Positions 18,101-28,900 of a stretch of 64,000 bases of DNA are shown piece by piece. Below the pieces are notes generated by a model that was not told the DNA's origin, did no database searches, and worked only from the letters and a program-made list of their open reading frames with translations. The DNA is taken from NCBI GenBank assembly GCA_963805605.1, contig CAWDUX010000002.1, positions 744,001 through 808,000 on the forward strand, given 5' to 3'. This DNA comes from Actinocatenispora sp963805605. GTDB taxonomy: Bacteria; Actinomycetota; Actinomycetes; Mycobacteriales; Micromonosporaceae. Position numbers and translations under genes: made by a program. Each line of letters begins with the position of its first letter. Position 1 is the first letter of the stretch.

Positions 18101-21100
18101 TCAGCCGGCGAGCTCGCCGAAACGGTCCTCCAGCTGCGCCCAGGTGCCCTGGGCGACGACCCTGCCGCCCTGTAGCACCACGACCCGGTCGGCATGGATC
18201 AACGCGGCCCGTTTCGACGTCGAGCCGATCACGGTGGCATCGCTGCGCCGCAGTGCCTGCCACAGTTGCAGTTCCGTGGTGACATCGAGCGCGGATGAGA
18301 CATCGTCAGCGATCAACAGTTCGGTACGCGGTGCCAGTGCCCGGGCCAGCGCGAGTCGCTGCAGCTGCCCGCCGGACAACCGCGTTCCCTTGTGCCCGAT
18401 CACCAGCTCCAGGCCGCTGCCGGCGGCGGCCAGATCATGGTCGAGCTGCGCGGTGGAGACGGCGCCGGCCGCGTCGACGTCGTGGCCGAGTTGGATGTTG
18501 TCGCTGATCGAGCCGGACAGTACCCGGGGCAGCTGCGCCACGTACCCGACCTGGTTGGGTCGCAGGAACAGCTCGGGTTCGGTGACCGGCTGGTCGTTCC
18601 AGCGCAGCTGGCCGGTGTGATGCACGATCCCGGCCAGGGCACGCAGAAGCGACGATTTCCCGGAACCGACGGGTCCGACCACGAGTGCGAGCTGCCCCCG
18701 CTCGACGGTCAGGTCGACATCGTGGACGGCGACCGTGCCGTCGGTGTGTACGGCGCTGAACCCGGACAGCTCCAGGCACTCCAGCGGGTGACGCGGCGGC
18801 GCTTCCGGGCCGGGGGCGGTACCGGCCGGCAGGTCGACCCCGTCCACGAGTGCGGAGTATGTGGTTGCGCCGGACATGGCCACCGTCCGGCGGGTCCACA
18901 CCCGTGCCGAGGGCAGTTGTGAGATCAGCGAGGCGGTGGTCCAGGCGAACCAGCGGGCCGCGCCGAGGGTGGAGACCGCGACCAGGACGGCTCCCGGTGA
19001 CAGCGTGCCGGACAGGTACAGCGCCCAGGCGCCGATGGGCAGCAGTCCGCTGGTCACCGATGGAGTGGAGCGGGCCCACACCTGCACTGACACCTCCCGA
19101 CGCTGCCGCTGGCTGCGGGTCGCGTCGAGCCGGGCCAGGTGTGCCAGGACCGGCCGGGTCGCGCTGGCCAGTTTGACCGTCCGGGCCCCGGACAGCGCCG
19201 AGACCAGGGTGGTGGCGAATGCGGCGCGGGCGGCCACGGTCGCCCGCGCCGCGCGGTCCAGCAACGACCCGAACAGGGTGGCGGCCAGCCCCGAGACGAT
19301 CATGGTCCCGGCGAAGAACGCCGCGGGTACCAGCGAACCGGTGACCACCGTCATCGTCACGATCAGGACCAGGCTGGTGAACTGGTCGATCAGGTTGTCG
19401 GCGAGTTGGATGACCCGTTCGGTGTCGCCGCCCTGGGCCACCACCTCCGCCGGGGTGTGCCGGCTGATCCGACGCGGCCCGGTCTGTCCGTACACCAGGC
19501 GCATGCCGATGCGCAGCATCTGTCGCACCCACCACTCCGGGAACCACAGGCTGGTGTAGTACGCCGCCGGCGCGGTGGCCAGCAGCGCTGCCACGATCCC
19601 GGCCGCCGGCCAGAACTGTCCGCCCGTGCCGTCCACCAGGTCGGCCCACAGCCACGGCAGTACCGAGCCGTCCAGCCCGAACAGGATCATCAGCACGAAC
19701 AGCGCCACCGCACCGAGTCCGAAACGGGGGTCGTTGAGAGTGAGACGGACGATCTCGCGAAGAGTACGCACCGGCGTGGAGTCCTGTTGCGCTTCCGGCT
19801 GGGTGCCGGTCGCAGGTACCGCGGCGGTGGCGGTCACCGCAAGCGGCGCATCGTCACCGGAGGTGGCCGGTAGCGCCGGGTCCCCCGATGCGACCGGTTC
19901 GGTTCGGACGCGGGTCCGGGTGTCCTGCAGTACGGCTGCGCCGCTAGCGCCGGCTCCGACGGTTCCTGTCGTGCCGACCAGTTCTGGTACGGCGTCGACG
20001 CCGTCCATCGCCGTCTCACTACTGGCCAGCAGCTGCGCGAACCGCTCGGACCCGTGCAGCGGTCCGGCCTCGACCACCGTGCCGTCGGCCAGCACCACGA
20101 CCTCGTCGCAGCGACGTACCGAGGAGAGCCGGTGCGCGATGACGATGCCGATCCGGTCGCGTAGCAGCCGTGCGGTCGCCTGCTGGACGCGCGTCTCGGT
20201 GACGGGGTCCATCCGCGCGGTCGCCTCGTCGAGGATCACCACCTGCGGGTCGCGGACGAGGATGCGAGCGAAGGCGACAAGTTGCTCCTGACCGGCCGAC
20301 AGGGTATGGCCGCCGTCACCGAGCCTGGTGTCGATGCCGTCCGGCAGGCCGGCCACCCATTGGGCCAGGCCCAGTTCGCGCAGTGCCCAGTCGGCCCTCG
20401 CCAGCAGGTCCGGATCGAACAGGGCGACGTTCTCGGCCAGGGTTCCGGCCAGGATCTCGGTCCGTTGTGGAACCACCGCGATCCACCGGCGCAGTCGCTC
20501 GATGTCCAGCTCGATCAGGTCGGTGTCGCCGAGCAGCACCGTGCCACGAGGGATGTCGACCGAACGGGTCAGCACCTTCGCCAAGGTGGACTTGCCCGAT
20601 CCGCTGCGCCCGATCAGCGCGTACGAGCGGCCCCGGGCAAAGGTGAGATGCACGTCGCGCAGTGCCGGTCGAGCCGCGTCTGCGGACCCGTAGTGGAAGG
20701 TCAGGCCACGCACCGCCAGGTCGCCCTCGCGGGGTACCGCGCCGCCGGCCGGTTCCTGTCGCGCGGCCCGTAGTAGTTGGATACGCCCCCAGGCGCCGAG
20801 TGCCTCCTGCAGTTCCGGGATCATCCGGCAGACGTGTTCGACCGTCCCGCCGAAGGCCAGCGCCAGCAACCAGATGGCGGTCAGCCGGGAGGCGTCGATG
20901 CGGTCGGTGGCCAGAAACCAGGCGCCGCCGACGACAGCCCCGGCGATGCCGACCCGGGTCAGTACCGCCGCGGCGGTGGCCAGCCACGCCGACATCCGCC
21001 AGACGGTTCGCCCACGGGTCAGTACGACCCGGGCCCGGCGGGCGTACAGCTGCAGTACGTAGGGTCGGGCCAGGCTGGTGCGCACGTCGTCCTGGCCGTG

Positions 21101-21673
21101 GATGGACTCTTCCATCACTGCGGCGAGATCGGACCAGGCCTCCTCTTCGGCGACCCGCGCCGAGGTGATGACACGGGTCGGTCGGCGCAGGCCGAGCGCC
21201 AACATCAGGGCCAGCACCAGCATGCCGACCCCGGCCGGCCACCAGACCAGCAGGGCGACCATCATCGACAGGATGCCGGCGGCGAGTGACTGTGCGATCC
21301 GTACGCCGCTGCCGCGAAGCTCGTTGGCGACCTGGTTGACGTCACCGTCGATGCGGTCCAGCAGCTCGCCCACCGGCGTGTTCTCCAGCGTGGGCAGGTC
21401 CTGCCCGAGCGCCACCCGGCACAGGCTGCGGCGCTCGGCGGCACCCCAGTCTGCGGTCAATCCGGCGGTGATCAGGCCCACCACCAGGTCACTGCCGACC
21501 GCGGCGACCAATGCGACGGCCAGTACCACGAACAGGGTGGTGGACCGGTCCACCAGCACCGGACCGGCCAGTGCGGACGCGGCAGCCTGCCCGCCGGCGC
21601 CGAGCAGGATCAGCACGGCCACCAGCGCCGTACGCCGGGCAGAGGTCGCCCACAGGTCGCGGAGCAGGCGCAT
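18101..21673 (-). CDS. Full-length fused ABC exporter (TMD-NBD-TMD-NBD)
   Basis: This 1190-residue protein joins two half-exporters in one chain: membrane domain 1 (about residues 1-300), nucleotide-binding domain 1 (about 315-545), a Thr/Ala-rich linker (about 550-640), membrane domain 2 (about 650-940) and nucleotide-binding domain 2 (about 960-1190). NBD1 has Walker A GRSGSGKST, a variant signature LSAGQ and Walker B with catalytic Glu (VVILDEATARMD). NBD2 has GPVGSGKSS, a consensus LSGGQ, but Asp replaces the catalytic Glu (LLIADDVSSALD). The consensus site would therefore be NBD1 Walker plus NBD2 signature, and the other site degenerate. Such exporters usually pump lipids, drugs or peptides. 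It follows the MarR gene by 98 bp on the same strand and may export or protect against the cluster product. Confidence 0.9.
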   Translation of the reverse strand: MRLLRDLWATSARRTALVAVLILLGAGGQAAASALAGPVLVDRSTTLFVVLAVALVAAVGSDLVVGLITAGLTADWGAAERRSLCRVALGQDLPTLENTPVGELLDRIDGDVNQVANELRGSGVRIAQSLAAGILSMMVALLVWWPAGVGMLVLALMLALGLRRPTRVITSARVAEEEAWSDLAAVMEESIHGQDDVRTSLARPYVLQLYARRARVVLTRGRTVWRMSAWLATAAAVLTRVGIAGAVVGGAWFLATDRIDASRLTAIWLLALAFGGTVEHVCRMIPELQEALGAWGRIQLLRAARQEPAGGAVPREGDLAVRGLTFHYGSADAARPALRDVHLTFARGRSYALIGRSGSGKSTLAKVLTRSVDIPRGTVLLGDTDLIELDIERLRRWIAVVPQRTEILAGTLAENVALFDPDLLARADWALRELGLAQWVAGLPDGIDTRLGDGGHTLSAGQEQLVAFARILVRDPQVVILDEATARMDPVTETRVQQATARLLRDRIGIVIAHRLSSVRRCDEVVVLADGTVVEAGPLHGSERFAQLLASSETAMDGVDAVPELVGTTGTVGAGASGAAVLQDTRTRVRTEPVASGDPALPATSGDDAPLAVTATAAVPATGTQPEAQQDSTPVRTLREIVRLTLNDPRFGLGAVALFVLMILFGLDGSVLPWLWADLVDGTGGQFWPAAGIVAALLATAPAAYYTSLWFPEWWVRQMLRIGMRLVYGQTGPRRISRHTPAEVVAQGGDTERVIQLADNLIDQFTSLVLIVTMTVVTGSLVPAAFFAGTMIVSGLAATLFGSLLDRAARATVAARAAFATTLVSALSGARTVKLASATRPVLAHLARLDATRSQRQRREVSVQVWARSTPSVTSGLLPIGAWALYLSGTLSPGAVLVAVSTLGAARWFAWTTASLISQLPSARVWTRRTVAMSGATTYSALVDGVDLPAGTAPGPEAPPRHPLECLELSGFSAVHTDGTVAVHDVDLTVERGQLALVVGPVGSGKSSLLRALAGIVHHTGQLRWNDQPVTEPELFLRPNQVGYVAQLPRVLSGSISDNIQLGHDVDAAGAVSTAQLDHDLAAAGSGLELVIGHKGTRLSGGQLQRLALARALAPRTELLIADDVSSALDVTTELQLWQALRRSDATVIGSTSKRAALIHADRVVVLQGGRVVAQGTWAQLEDRFGELAG

Positions 21674-21771
21674 CGACAGTCCCCCGGAGAGTTACGGCAG
21701 ATCCCCAGCCTGCCGCACACCGGGTGCCCGCTCAACGCAATAACGACCAGGTTGGCGGGGTGGGTCGACCG

Positions 21772-22209
21772 TCAGCCAAGTTCCGCGCGGAGCACCCGGA
21801 CGAGGGCCGGTAGACCGGTGCGGAGTGCCTCCCGCTCGGCGGCCGTCATCCCCGACACCAGCCGCACGTAACGGTCGTGGAATCCCACGGCCATCCGGCG
21901 ATGGGCGGCACGCCCACGCTCGGTGGGGAGCAGCCGGTAGTACCGGCGATTCTTCGGGTCGCGCTCACGGATCAGCAGACCCTCCTGCTCCATCTCGGCA
22001 ACCAGCCGGCTCACGGTGCTCTTCTCCAGGTCCAACCGTTGCGCCAGGTCACGTTGCGACAGCGGCGCGTCGGTGTCGAGTTCGTGGAGGGCGAAGACCT
22101 GCGACATAGGAATGGCGTGGTCGAGGGGCGGCTGGTCCGGATGGAGCATGCCGATAAACCGGACAAGATCCATGACCAGGTCGTGAAGCTCGTCGGAGGG
22201 GGAATTCAT
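21772..22209 (-). CDS. MarR-family transcriptional regulator
   Basis: A 145-residue winged-helix regulator. The DNA-recognition part reads LSQRDLAQRLDLEKSTVSRLVAEMEQEGLLIRERDPKNRRYYRLLPTERG, written here in outline only as positions about 53-100; key elements are the STVSRLV recognition helix and the DPKNRRYY wing. MarR proteins typically repress their own gene and adjacent export or resistance genes until a ligand binds. The ABC exporter lies downstream and a methyltransferase diverges from it, with two 17-bp inverted repeats between. The ATG at 22209 has AGGGAGCA upstream. Confidence 0.9.
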   Translation of the reverse strand: MNSPSDELHDLVMDLVRFIGMLHPDQPPLDHAIPMSQVFALHELDTDAPLSQRDLAQRLDLEKSTVSRLVAEMEQEGLLIRERDPKNRRYYRLLPTERGRAAHRRMAVGFHDRYVRLVSGMTAAEREALRTGLPALVRVLRAELG

Positions 22210-22242
22210 CGCGGGTGCTCCCTGTCCGTGGTACGCGAGCAG

Positions 22243-22259
22243 AGTTGTGCTCTGCAACT
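22243..22259. promoter_or_regulatory. Putative MarR operator, copy 1 (AGTTGTGCTCTGCAACT)
   Basis: An imperfect 17-bp inverted repeat with AGTTG/CAACT arms, 34 bp upstream of the MarR start. It has the same length and arms as copy 2, with centres 39 bp apart. Confidence 0.7.
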
Positions 22260-22281
22260 GTTTGAGGTAGGGTCGCCAATC

Positions 22282-22298
22282 AGTTGTACGATACAACT
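22282..22298. promoter_or_regulatory. Putative MarR operator, copy 2 (AGTTGTACGATACAACT)
   Basis: A perfect inverted repeat (AGTTGTA / TACAACT around CGA) 19 bp upstream of the methyltransferase ATG. Paired with copy 1 it would let one regulator control both divergent promoters. Confidence 0.78.
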
Positions 22299-22317
22299 CC
22301 AACTCCAGGGGGCAGTC

Positions 22318-22965
22318 ATGCACACACGGCCGCATCGTCGTCGGATGCACTTCGGCGCTGCGCACGGCTCGTTCGAGGGACGGTCGAGTCGCGCCTACGA
22401 CATCGTGGCCCGCAGATTCATGCGTCGCCTCTACCGGCGGATCGCCGAGGACATCGCCCTCGTCGCGCCCATGCACGGTGCAGTGCTCGACGTCGGCACC
22501 GGTCCCGGCGCGCTCCTCGCCGAGATCGCCCAGCTCCGCCCCGACCTGCAGGTGACCGGCGTTGACCAGTCCCCGGACATGGTCGCAGCCGCGGCACACA
22601 ACGTCCGCGGGATCGCCGGACGGCTCGACACCCTCGTCGGTGATGTCACCGATCTATCGCTCGCCGACGGGATGTTCGACGTGATCGTGACATCGTTCAG
22701 CCTGCACCACTGGGACGATGTGGACGCGGCTGTCCCCGAGCTGGCCCGCGTGCTGCGTCCCGGTGGCCAGGTGCACGTCTACGACTTCCCGCGCGCGCCG
22801 TTCGAGGCACTGGACGCCGCAGCACGCACGAGCGGTGTCTTCGCCGACTGGCCGGCACGGCATTCGGTCATCCGTACCGGCCAGTTGCATCTGCGGCACT
22901 GCATCCGGCATGTGCTGGGCCCAGCGGCCGAGCCCGGGACGGTCGGGCCGGCGTCAGGCGGGTGA
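22318..22965 (+). CDS. Class I SAM-dependent methyltransferase
   Basis: A 215-residue protein of the Methyltransf_11/25 type. SAM-binding motif I is VLDVGTGPGALLAEIA, motif II region TGVDQSPDMVAAA, and the post-motif region reads DGMFDVIVTSFSLHHWDD and LARVLRPGGQVHVYDF. The protein is short at its C-terminus compared with many relatives, and its acceptor is unknown; it could modify the peptide or act in an unrelated pathway. It starts at ATG 22318 after AGGGGG and is probably controlled by the MarR operators. It converges with the PKS-NRPS gene, with 11 bp between stops. Confidence 0.85.
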   Translation: MHTRPHRRRMHFGAAHGSFEGRSSRAYDIVARRFMRRLYRRIAEDIALVAPMHGAVLDVGTGPGALLAEIAQLRPDLQVTGVDQSPDMVAAAAHNVRGIAGRLDTLVGDVTDLSLADGMFDVIVTSFSLHHWDDVDAAVPELARVLRPGGQVHVYDFPRAPFEALDAAARTSGVFADWPARHSVIRTGQLHLRHCIRHVLGPAAEPGTVGPASGG

Positions 22966-22976
22966 ACCGTGCGGTG

Positions 22977-25900
22977 TCATGTACCGGTGTCGGCGAGTGC
23001 TCTGCGGACCTCCTCGGCCAGTAGCTCGACATAGTGCCGCGTCCAGTCTTCCACCGTGTCGTGGTCCCACAGGTCGGCGGAGTACTGGAGATATCCGGCC
23101 AGGACGTCGCCGGCAGGGACCAGCCCCAGGTTGAAGTCGCCCAGGGCGGCATCGGTCGCGAGGTCCTCGACCGCGACGTCCAGACCCGGCAGGTCGAGGT
23201 CCACCTCCAGCGAGTTCTGGTACTGGAATCCGAAACGGACCGCCTCCGGTACGTCGTCGCCGTCCTGGGTGCGCAGTGCGTCCAGCACCTCGCGCGTGGG
23301 CATGATGTGCCCGATCCCCTCGATCGAGGTACCGGCGACCTGCTCGACGAGCGTACTGAAGGATCTGGCCGCACCGGTCCGGATCCGTAGCAGGAACGCC
23401 GCACCCGCACAGGCCGCGAGCGACACGAAGGGCCGCTGATCACGGCCGGCGTAGGGCACGCTGACCACGATCTCCGGCTGTCCGGAGAGCCGGGAGAGTA
23501 GCACGCCCGCTGCCGCGGCGGTAACCGCGAACGGGGTCGTACGGCACTGCCTGGCGAGCGCCTCCACCGACCGGCGCACCTGCGCGGGCACCGTGAACGT
23601 CACGGTACGGCCCCGCCCGCTCGGTGCGTGTGGACGCGGACAGTCGAGCGGCGGTTCGGTGCGCAGCGCGGCGCCCTGCAGCGCACGCAGCCAGTACCGG
23701 ATCGCGCGCCCGCCCGGCCCCTGGGACGGGTTGTCCCGCTGCCAGAGCGCGTAGTCGGTGGGCTGGGGCACCGTCGCGGGCAGCCCGGACGGCTCACCGG
23801 TCACCGCCGCGGTGTACAGCGCGGCGAGATCGCGCAGCAGCAGGCTGACCGCCCACGCATCGCAGGTCGAGTGATGCAGCACCAACAGCAGCACCCAGGT
23901 CGACTCACCCGTACGTAGCAGTCGCAGCACCGGCACCATCGCCCGGTCGAGGTCGAACGGCGTGTCCGTGACCTCGGCGCTGACCCGCTGGAGCTCGACG
24001 TCACGCTGCTGCCGCGGCCATGCGGTGAGGTCCTCGACCGTCAGCTCCACCGGCCGCGCAGCGAGGATCTCCTGCCACCACTGGTCACTCTCCTGGCCGG
24101 GACCTGCCTGGCCGGAACTGTCCTGAACGTAGCGGGTACGCAGCGACCAGTGCCGCTCCACCAGCGCGCTCAACACGGCGCTCAACGCCGCCACGTCCAG
24201 CGGCCCGGTGAAGGTGATCCGCATGGCCACGTTGTACACCTGCGGCAGGGGGTGTCTGCGGTGACCGGCGATGAAGTTGCGTTGCTGGAGCGTGACCGGT
24301 GCGCGGGCCACCACGGCCTCGTCCTGCTCGGTCCGGTCCCCGCTCAGATACGCGGCCATGGCGCCGAACGTCGGGTCCTGATAGAAGCGCACCACCGGGT
24401 ATTCGGTGTCGAACTCCTCCTGCACCCGGTTGACCAGATGGATCGCGCTGATCGAGTGACCGCCGAGGGCGAAGAAGGAGGAGTCGGCACCGATGGCGTC
24501 GGCCGCGATGTCGAACGCCTCGCCCCAGAGTCTGCGCAGCCGCTCCTGCACCCTCGGTCGCGCCGGGCGTGCACCCTCGACAGCGGACCGCGCCGCCGTA
24601 GCCGGGGCCAGCGGACCCGGCGGATCGGTCACCGCGGTCACGATCCGGGGTTCCGGCAGCGCCGAGCGATCGAGTTTTCCGTTACCGGACAGCGGCAGCT
24701 CGGTCAGAACGGCCCAGGCACGCGGCACCAGGTACTCCGGCAGCGATTCGGTCAGCCGCTGCGCCACCAGATCCGCGTACGCCTGCCGATCGGCGCCGGT
24801 GGAGCCGACTGGACCGGTGGGCACCACATAGCCGGCGAGAAACGCCTCGCCCCTGCGGTTGCGGTGGGTCAGTACGACCGCGTGACGCACCTCGTCGAGT
24901 CCGTGCAGTGCCGCCGTGACCTCCTCCGGCTCGACCCGGAACCCGCGGATCTTGACCTGATCGTCGGTACGACCACAGAACTCCAGCGTCCCGCCGTCGG
25001 TCCACCGCACCAGATCACCCGTGCGGTACAGCCGCTGCGTCCGGTCGTCTGCACCAGCTGTGGGACCGGGTACGAAGCGTTCCCCGGTCAGTTGGGGCCT
25101 GTGCAGGTAGCCATCGGCCAGCCCCGCGCCGCCGACGTACAGCTCTCCGACGGTGCCGATGGGGACCGGGTCACCCGCCCGGTCGAGTACCCGCAGACGG
25201 ACGTTGTCCATGGGCCGGCCGATCGCGATCGGCCCGTCGTCGACGCCGGGCGTGGCCGGGGTGACGGTCCCGGCGGTGCACAGCACGGTGACCTCGGTCG
25301 GGCCGTACACGTTGACCAGCTCGTACGGCGTGCCGGCGCGGGGTCTGGTGCGCAGCACATCACCGCCGGCGACGAGGTGACGCAGTGGCGGTTGGTCCGC
25401 CGGGCCGAGTCCAAGGACCGCCTCGGCCAGAGACGTGGGCAGGATGGAGAACGTCACCTGCTGACTGGTGTACCACCGGGCGAGCGCGAGTGGGTCGGCC
25501 CGGATCATGTCATCGGCCACGGTCAGCGATGCGCCCGTGGTCAGCGCGGGCCAGATCTCCAGCACCGAGGCGTCGAAGCTGTGACTGCACACCATGGCGC
25601 TGCGGTCGGCGGGCGTGAACGCGAACCGCCGTCGGTGCCACCGGCACAGGTTGACCACGGCACGGTGCGGCACCGCGACACCCTTGGGTACGCCAGTACT
25701 GCCCGAGGTGTGGATCACGTAGCACGGCGACCCGGAGCCGGCGCCGGACATGTCCACCGGCCCCACATCCGGGCCCGTCCGCGTCGCGCGGGCGGTGACG
25801 TCGACAACGGTCGTGCCGGCGGGCAGCGTCAGCATGCCGCTCTGCGTTCCCTGGCTGATCAGGATCCTGGCCCTGCATTCGGCGATCACGGCTTCGGCCC

Positions 25901-28900
25901 GTGCCCGGCCATGCGCAGGATCCACCGGTACGTACGCACGGCCGGATCTGAGTACCGCGAGCATCGCCACGATGAGCTCGGCGGAGCGGGGCAGCCACAA
26001 CGCGACGGGCGTGTCCTCATCGAGCCCGCCGGCCCGGACGTGCTGGCCGATCACGGCGGCCAGTCGCGCGGCACATTCCTCCAGTTCCCGGTAGGTCAAC
26101 ACGATGTCACCACAGATCACCGCGGTACGGTGACCGGCCGTCGCGGCCTGTCGGGCGACCAGTTCGGTCACCGTGACATCCTCCACCGGCAGCTCCCTGC
26201 CGTGCTGCCACGCGTCGGGCACCGGGTCGCCCAGCGCCGCACGCGGCAGCAGGTCGTCGGGCGCCGCACGCGGCGACGATCCGTCCAGTTGCGACAGCGG
26301 GTCACCGGGCGCGTCCACTGCCGCCTCGAGGATTCCGCGGAAGGTCTCGAAGAACTTCTCCACGGTGCCCGGATCGAAAAGATCGGTGTTGTACTCCAGA
26401 TGGCAGCGGATACCGTCCGGCTGATCAGTGAAGTGCACCAGCAGATCGGTGAGTGCCTTGTCCGGTCCCGCGTCGAGCGGGACGGCCCGCACATCCGGCA
26501 GATCGAAGCGGAACGGGTCCCCGCTCTGGAATTCGGCCAGGGTCGCAAAGACCGGGGTCCGGTCGGTCCTGCGTGCCGGAGCTAGTTCGCGGACCACCGT
26601 CTCGAACGGCACATCGGCATGGTCGTAGGCATCCAGGGCGACGGCCCGCACCCTGGCCAGCAGGGTGGCGAAGCTCGGGTCGCCGGAAAGGTCGAGGCGC
26701 AGCGCGAGCGTGTTGACGAAGAACCCGAGCACATCCTCGGCGCCCCACGGCCGGTGTGACACCGGTGTGCCGACGATGATGTCCTGCTGCCCGGTGATGC
26801 GGTGCAGCATCGCGGCGTACCCGGCGAGCAAGGTCATGAACAGGGTGCTGCGCTGCGCGCGGCCCAGTTGCCGCAGCCGCGTCGACAGGGCGGCGTCGAG
26901 GGTGTGGAACACCGCGCGACCGTTGGAGGTCATCGTGGCGGGCCGGGGCCGGTCACAGGGCAGCGCCAGTACCGGCAGTTCGCCCCGCAGAGCCGTGCGC
27001 CAGTACGCCAGGTCCTCGGCGGCCCTGGGGGTGTCCAGGCTGGCGAGTTGTGCGCGGATGGCATCGGCATGGCTCCGGGTCAGTTCCGGCAGATCCGGAC
27101 AGGTGCCTTCGCGCTCGGCGCGGTAGAGGGCGGACAGGTCGCGGGCGAGGATGGCGGCCGAGGTCGCGTCGATCACGAGGTGGTGCAGGGACAGCACCAG
27201 CACATGCCGGTCGACGCCGAAGGTGAGCAGCCGGGTGAGGAACAACGGCCCCTGTACGAGATCGAAGCGGCGGTCGCTCTCGGCCACCAGTACCTCCCGG
27301 ACCGCCTCCTCGGCGGCGGACCCGCTGGCACCTGTCCGGTCGAGCACCGCGAAGTCCGGCTCGGACGTCGGCAGTACGAACTGGAGTGGCTCACCGCCGA
27401 CCTCCCGGAAGACCGTGCGCAGGCCCTCATGTCGCGCCAGCAGAGCGTGCAACGCCCCGCGCAGTGCGGCCACGTCCAGCGGGCCGTCCAGACGAATGGC
27501 CTTGACCTCGTTGTAGGCGGTACGGTCGGGCAGCATGCGCTCCAGGAACCAGAGGCGCAGTTGGCTTGGTGACAGCGGTATGCCGGCGTCCTCGCGGTCT
27601 CCAGCGGGCGGCTCGGTTGTCCGGGTGCCGGCCCGCACCAGTGGGGTCTGTTGCACCGCTGGACCGTCACCGGCCTGGTGGTACCGCCGCCGCAACCGGT
27701 CGAGATGGGGCAGACCGGAGCGCAGCGCCGCAGGTGACATGCCGAAGTCGACGAGCGAGACGATCTCATCGGCGCCGGCCGCGCTCACCGCATCCACCAC
27801 TTCGGCGACAGTGTCGACCGTGCCGATCAGGGCGCGCTGGTCGCAGTAGCGCCGGTACGCGCGCCGGAACACCACGTCGAGATCGTCCTCGTCGAGGGCG
27901 GACAGGTCGACGTTGTGGCCGAGGCTGTTGGTCACGTTGCCGAACAGCGACAGCGAGGAGCGCAGGTAGCGCGACAGCGGCCCGTAGGCGGTCCTCCGCG
28001 CGGCGTCGTGGTCGGCCGCCAGGTAGGTGTGCAGCAGGACGGCCACCCGGCCACCGGCCGGGTCGAGGCCGTGCTGCTCGCGGGTGCGCCGGTACAACGC
28101 GACATTCTCCGCGAGCTGTTCGATGCTCTGGGTCATCAGGTTGGTGACGATGCCCAGGTCGTGGCGGGCTGCGAGCTGGTACGAGGCTGGGTTACCGACG
28201 ACGGCGGTGAACATCGGTGGTGTCTGCTGCACGGGCCGCGGGTACAGCCGCACCTCGGCCTCGCCGTCACCGGTGGCGCGTGACACCGCATCCCCGCGCC
28301 AGAGCTGCCGCACCTGTTCGAGCTGCTCGTACATCGCCTCCTTGTGCCGGCCGAAGCGCTCGGGGAAGAAGACGAAGTCACGGGCATGCCAGCCGCTGGC
28401 ACAACCGATCCCGATCCGGCCACCGGAGAGGTTGTCGACCATCGACCACTCCTCGGCGACCCGGATCGGATCGTGCAGAGGAAGTACGACAGAACCAGCA
28501 TTGAGCCTGATCTGTTCGGTCTCGCGGGCCAGCGCGGCGGCGAGCACGACCGGGTTGGGGAACAGGCCGCCGAAGGAGTGGAAGTGCCGCTCTGGCATCC
28601 ATAGCGCGTGGAAACCGTGCCGGTCGGCGAAGCGTGCGGTCTCCAGGATGTGCTCGTATCTGCCGTAGCGGGCACTGTCGTCCTGCGGGTAGTCACCGAA
28701 GAAGTAGATGCTGAAGTCGGGCGTGGTACGGGCCGGGCGGGCGACGACCGGTGCGCTGCCGGCGGTCATCCGGGCCGCTGCGGCGTTCCAGGCCATGGCC
28801 GCCACCGGCGCGGTGGCCGGCTCAGCCGACGTGACGGGCTTTGTCGGCTCTGTCGGTGTGACGGGTTCTGTCGTTCCGCCCGGCCGTGCGCCGGCTTCCG

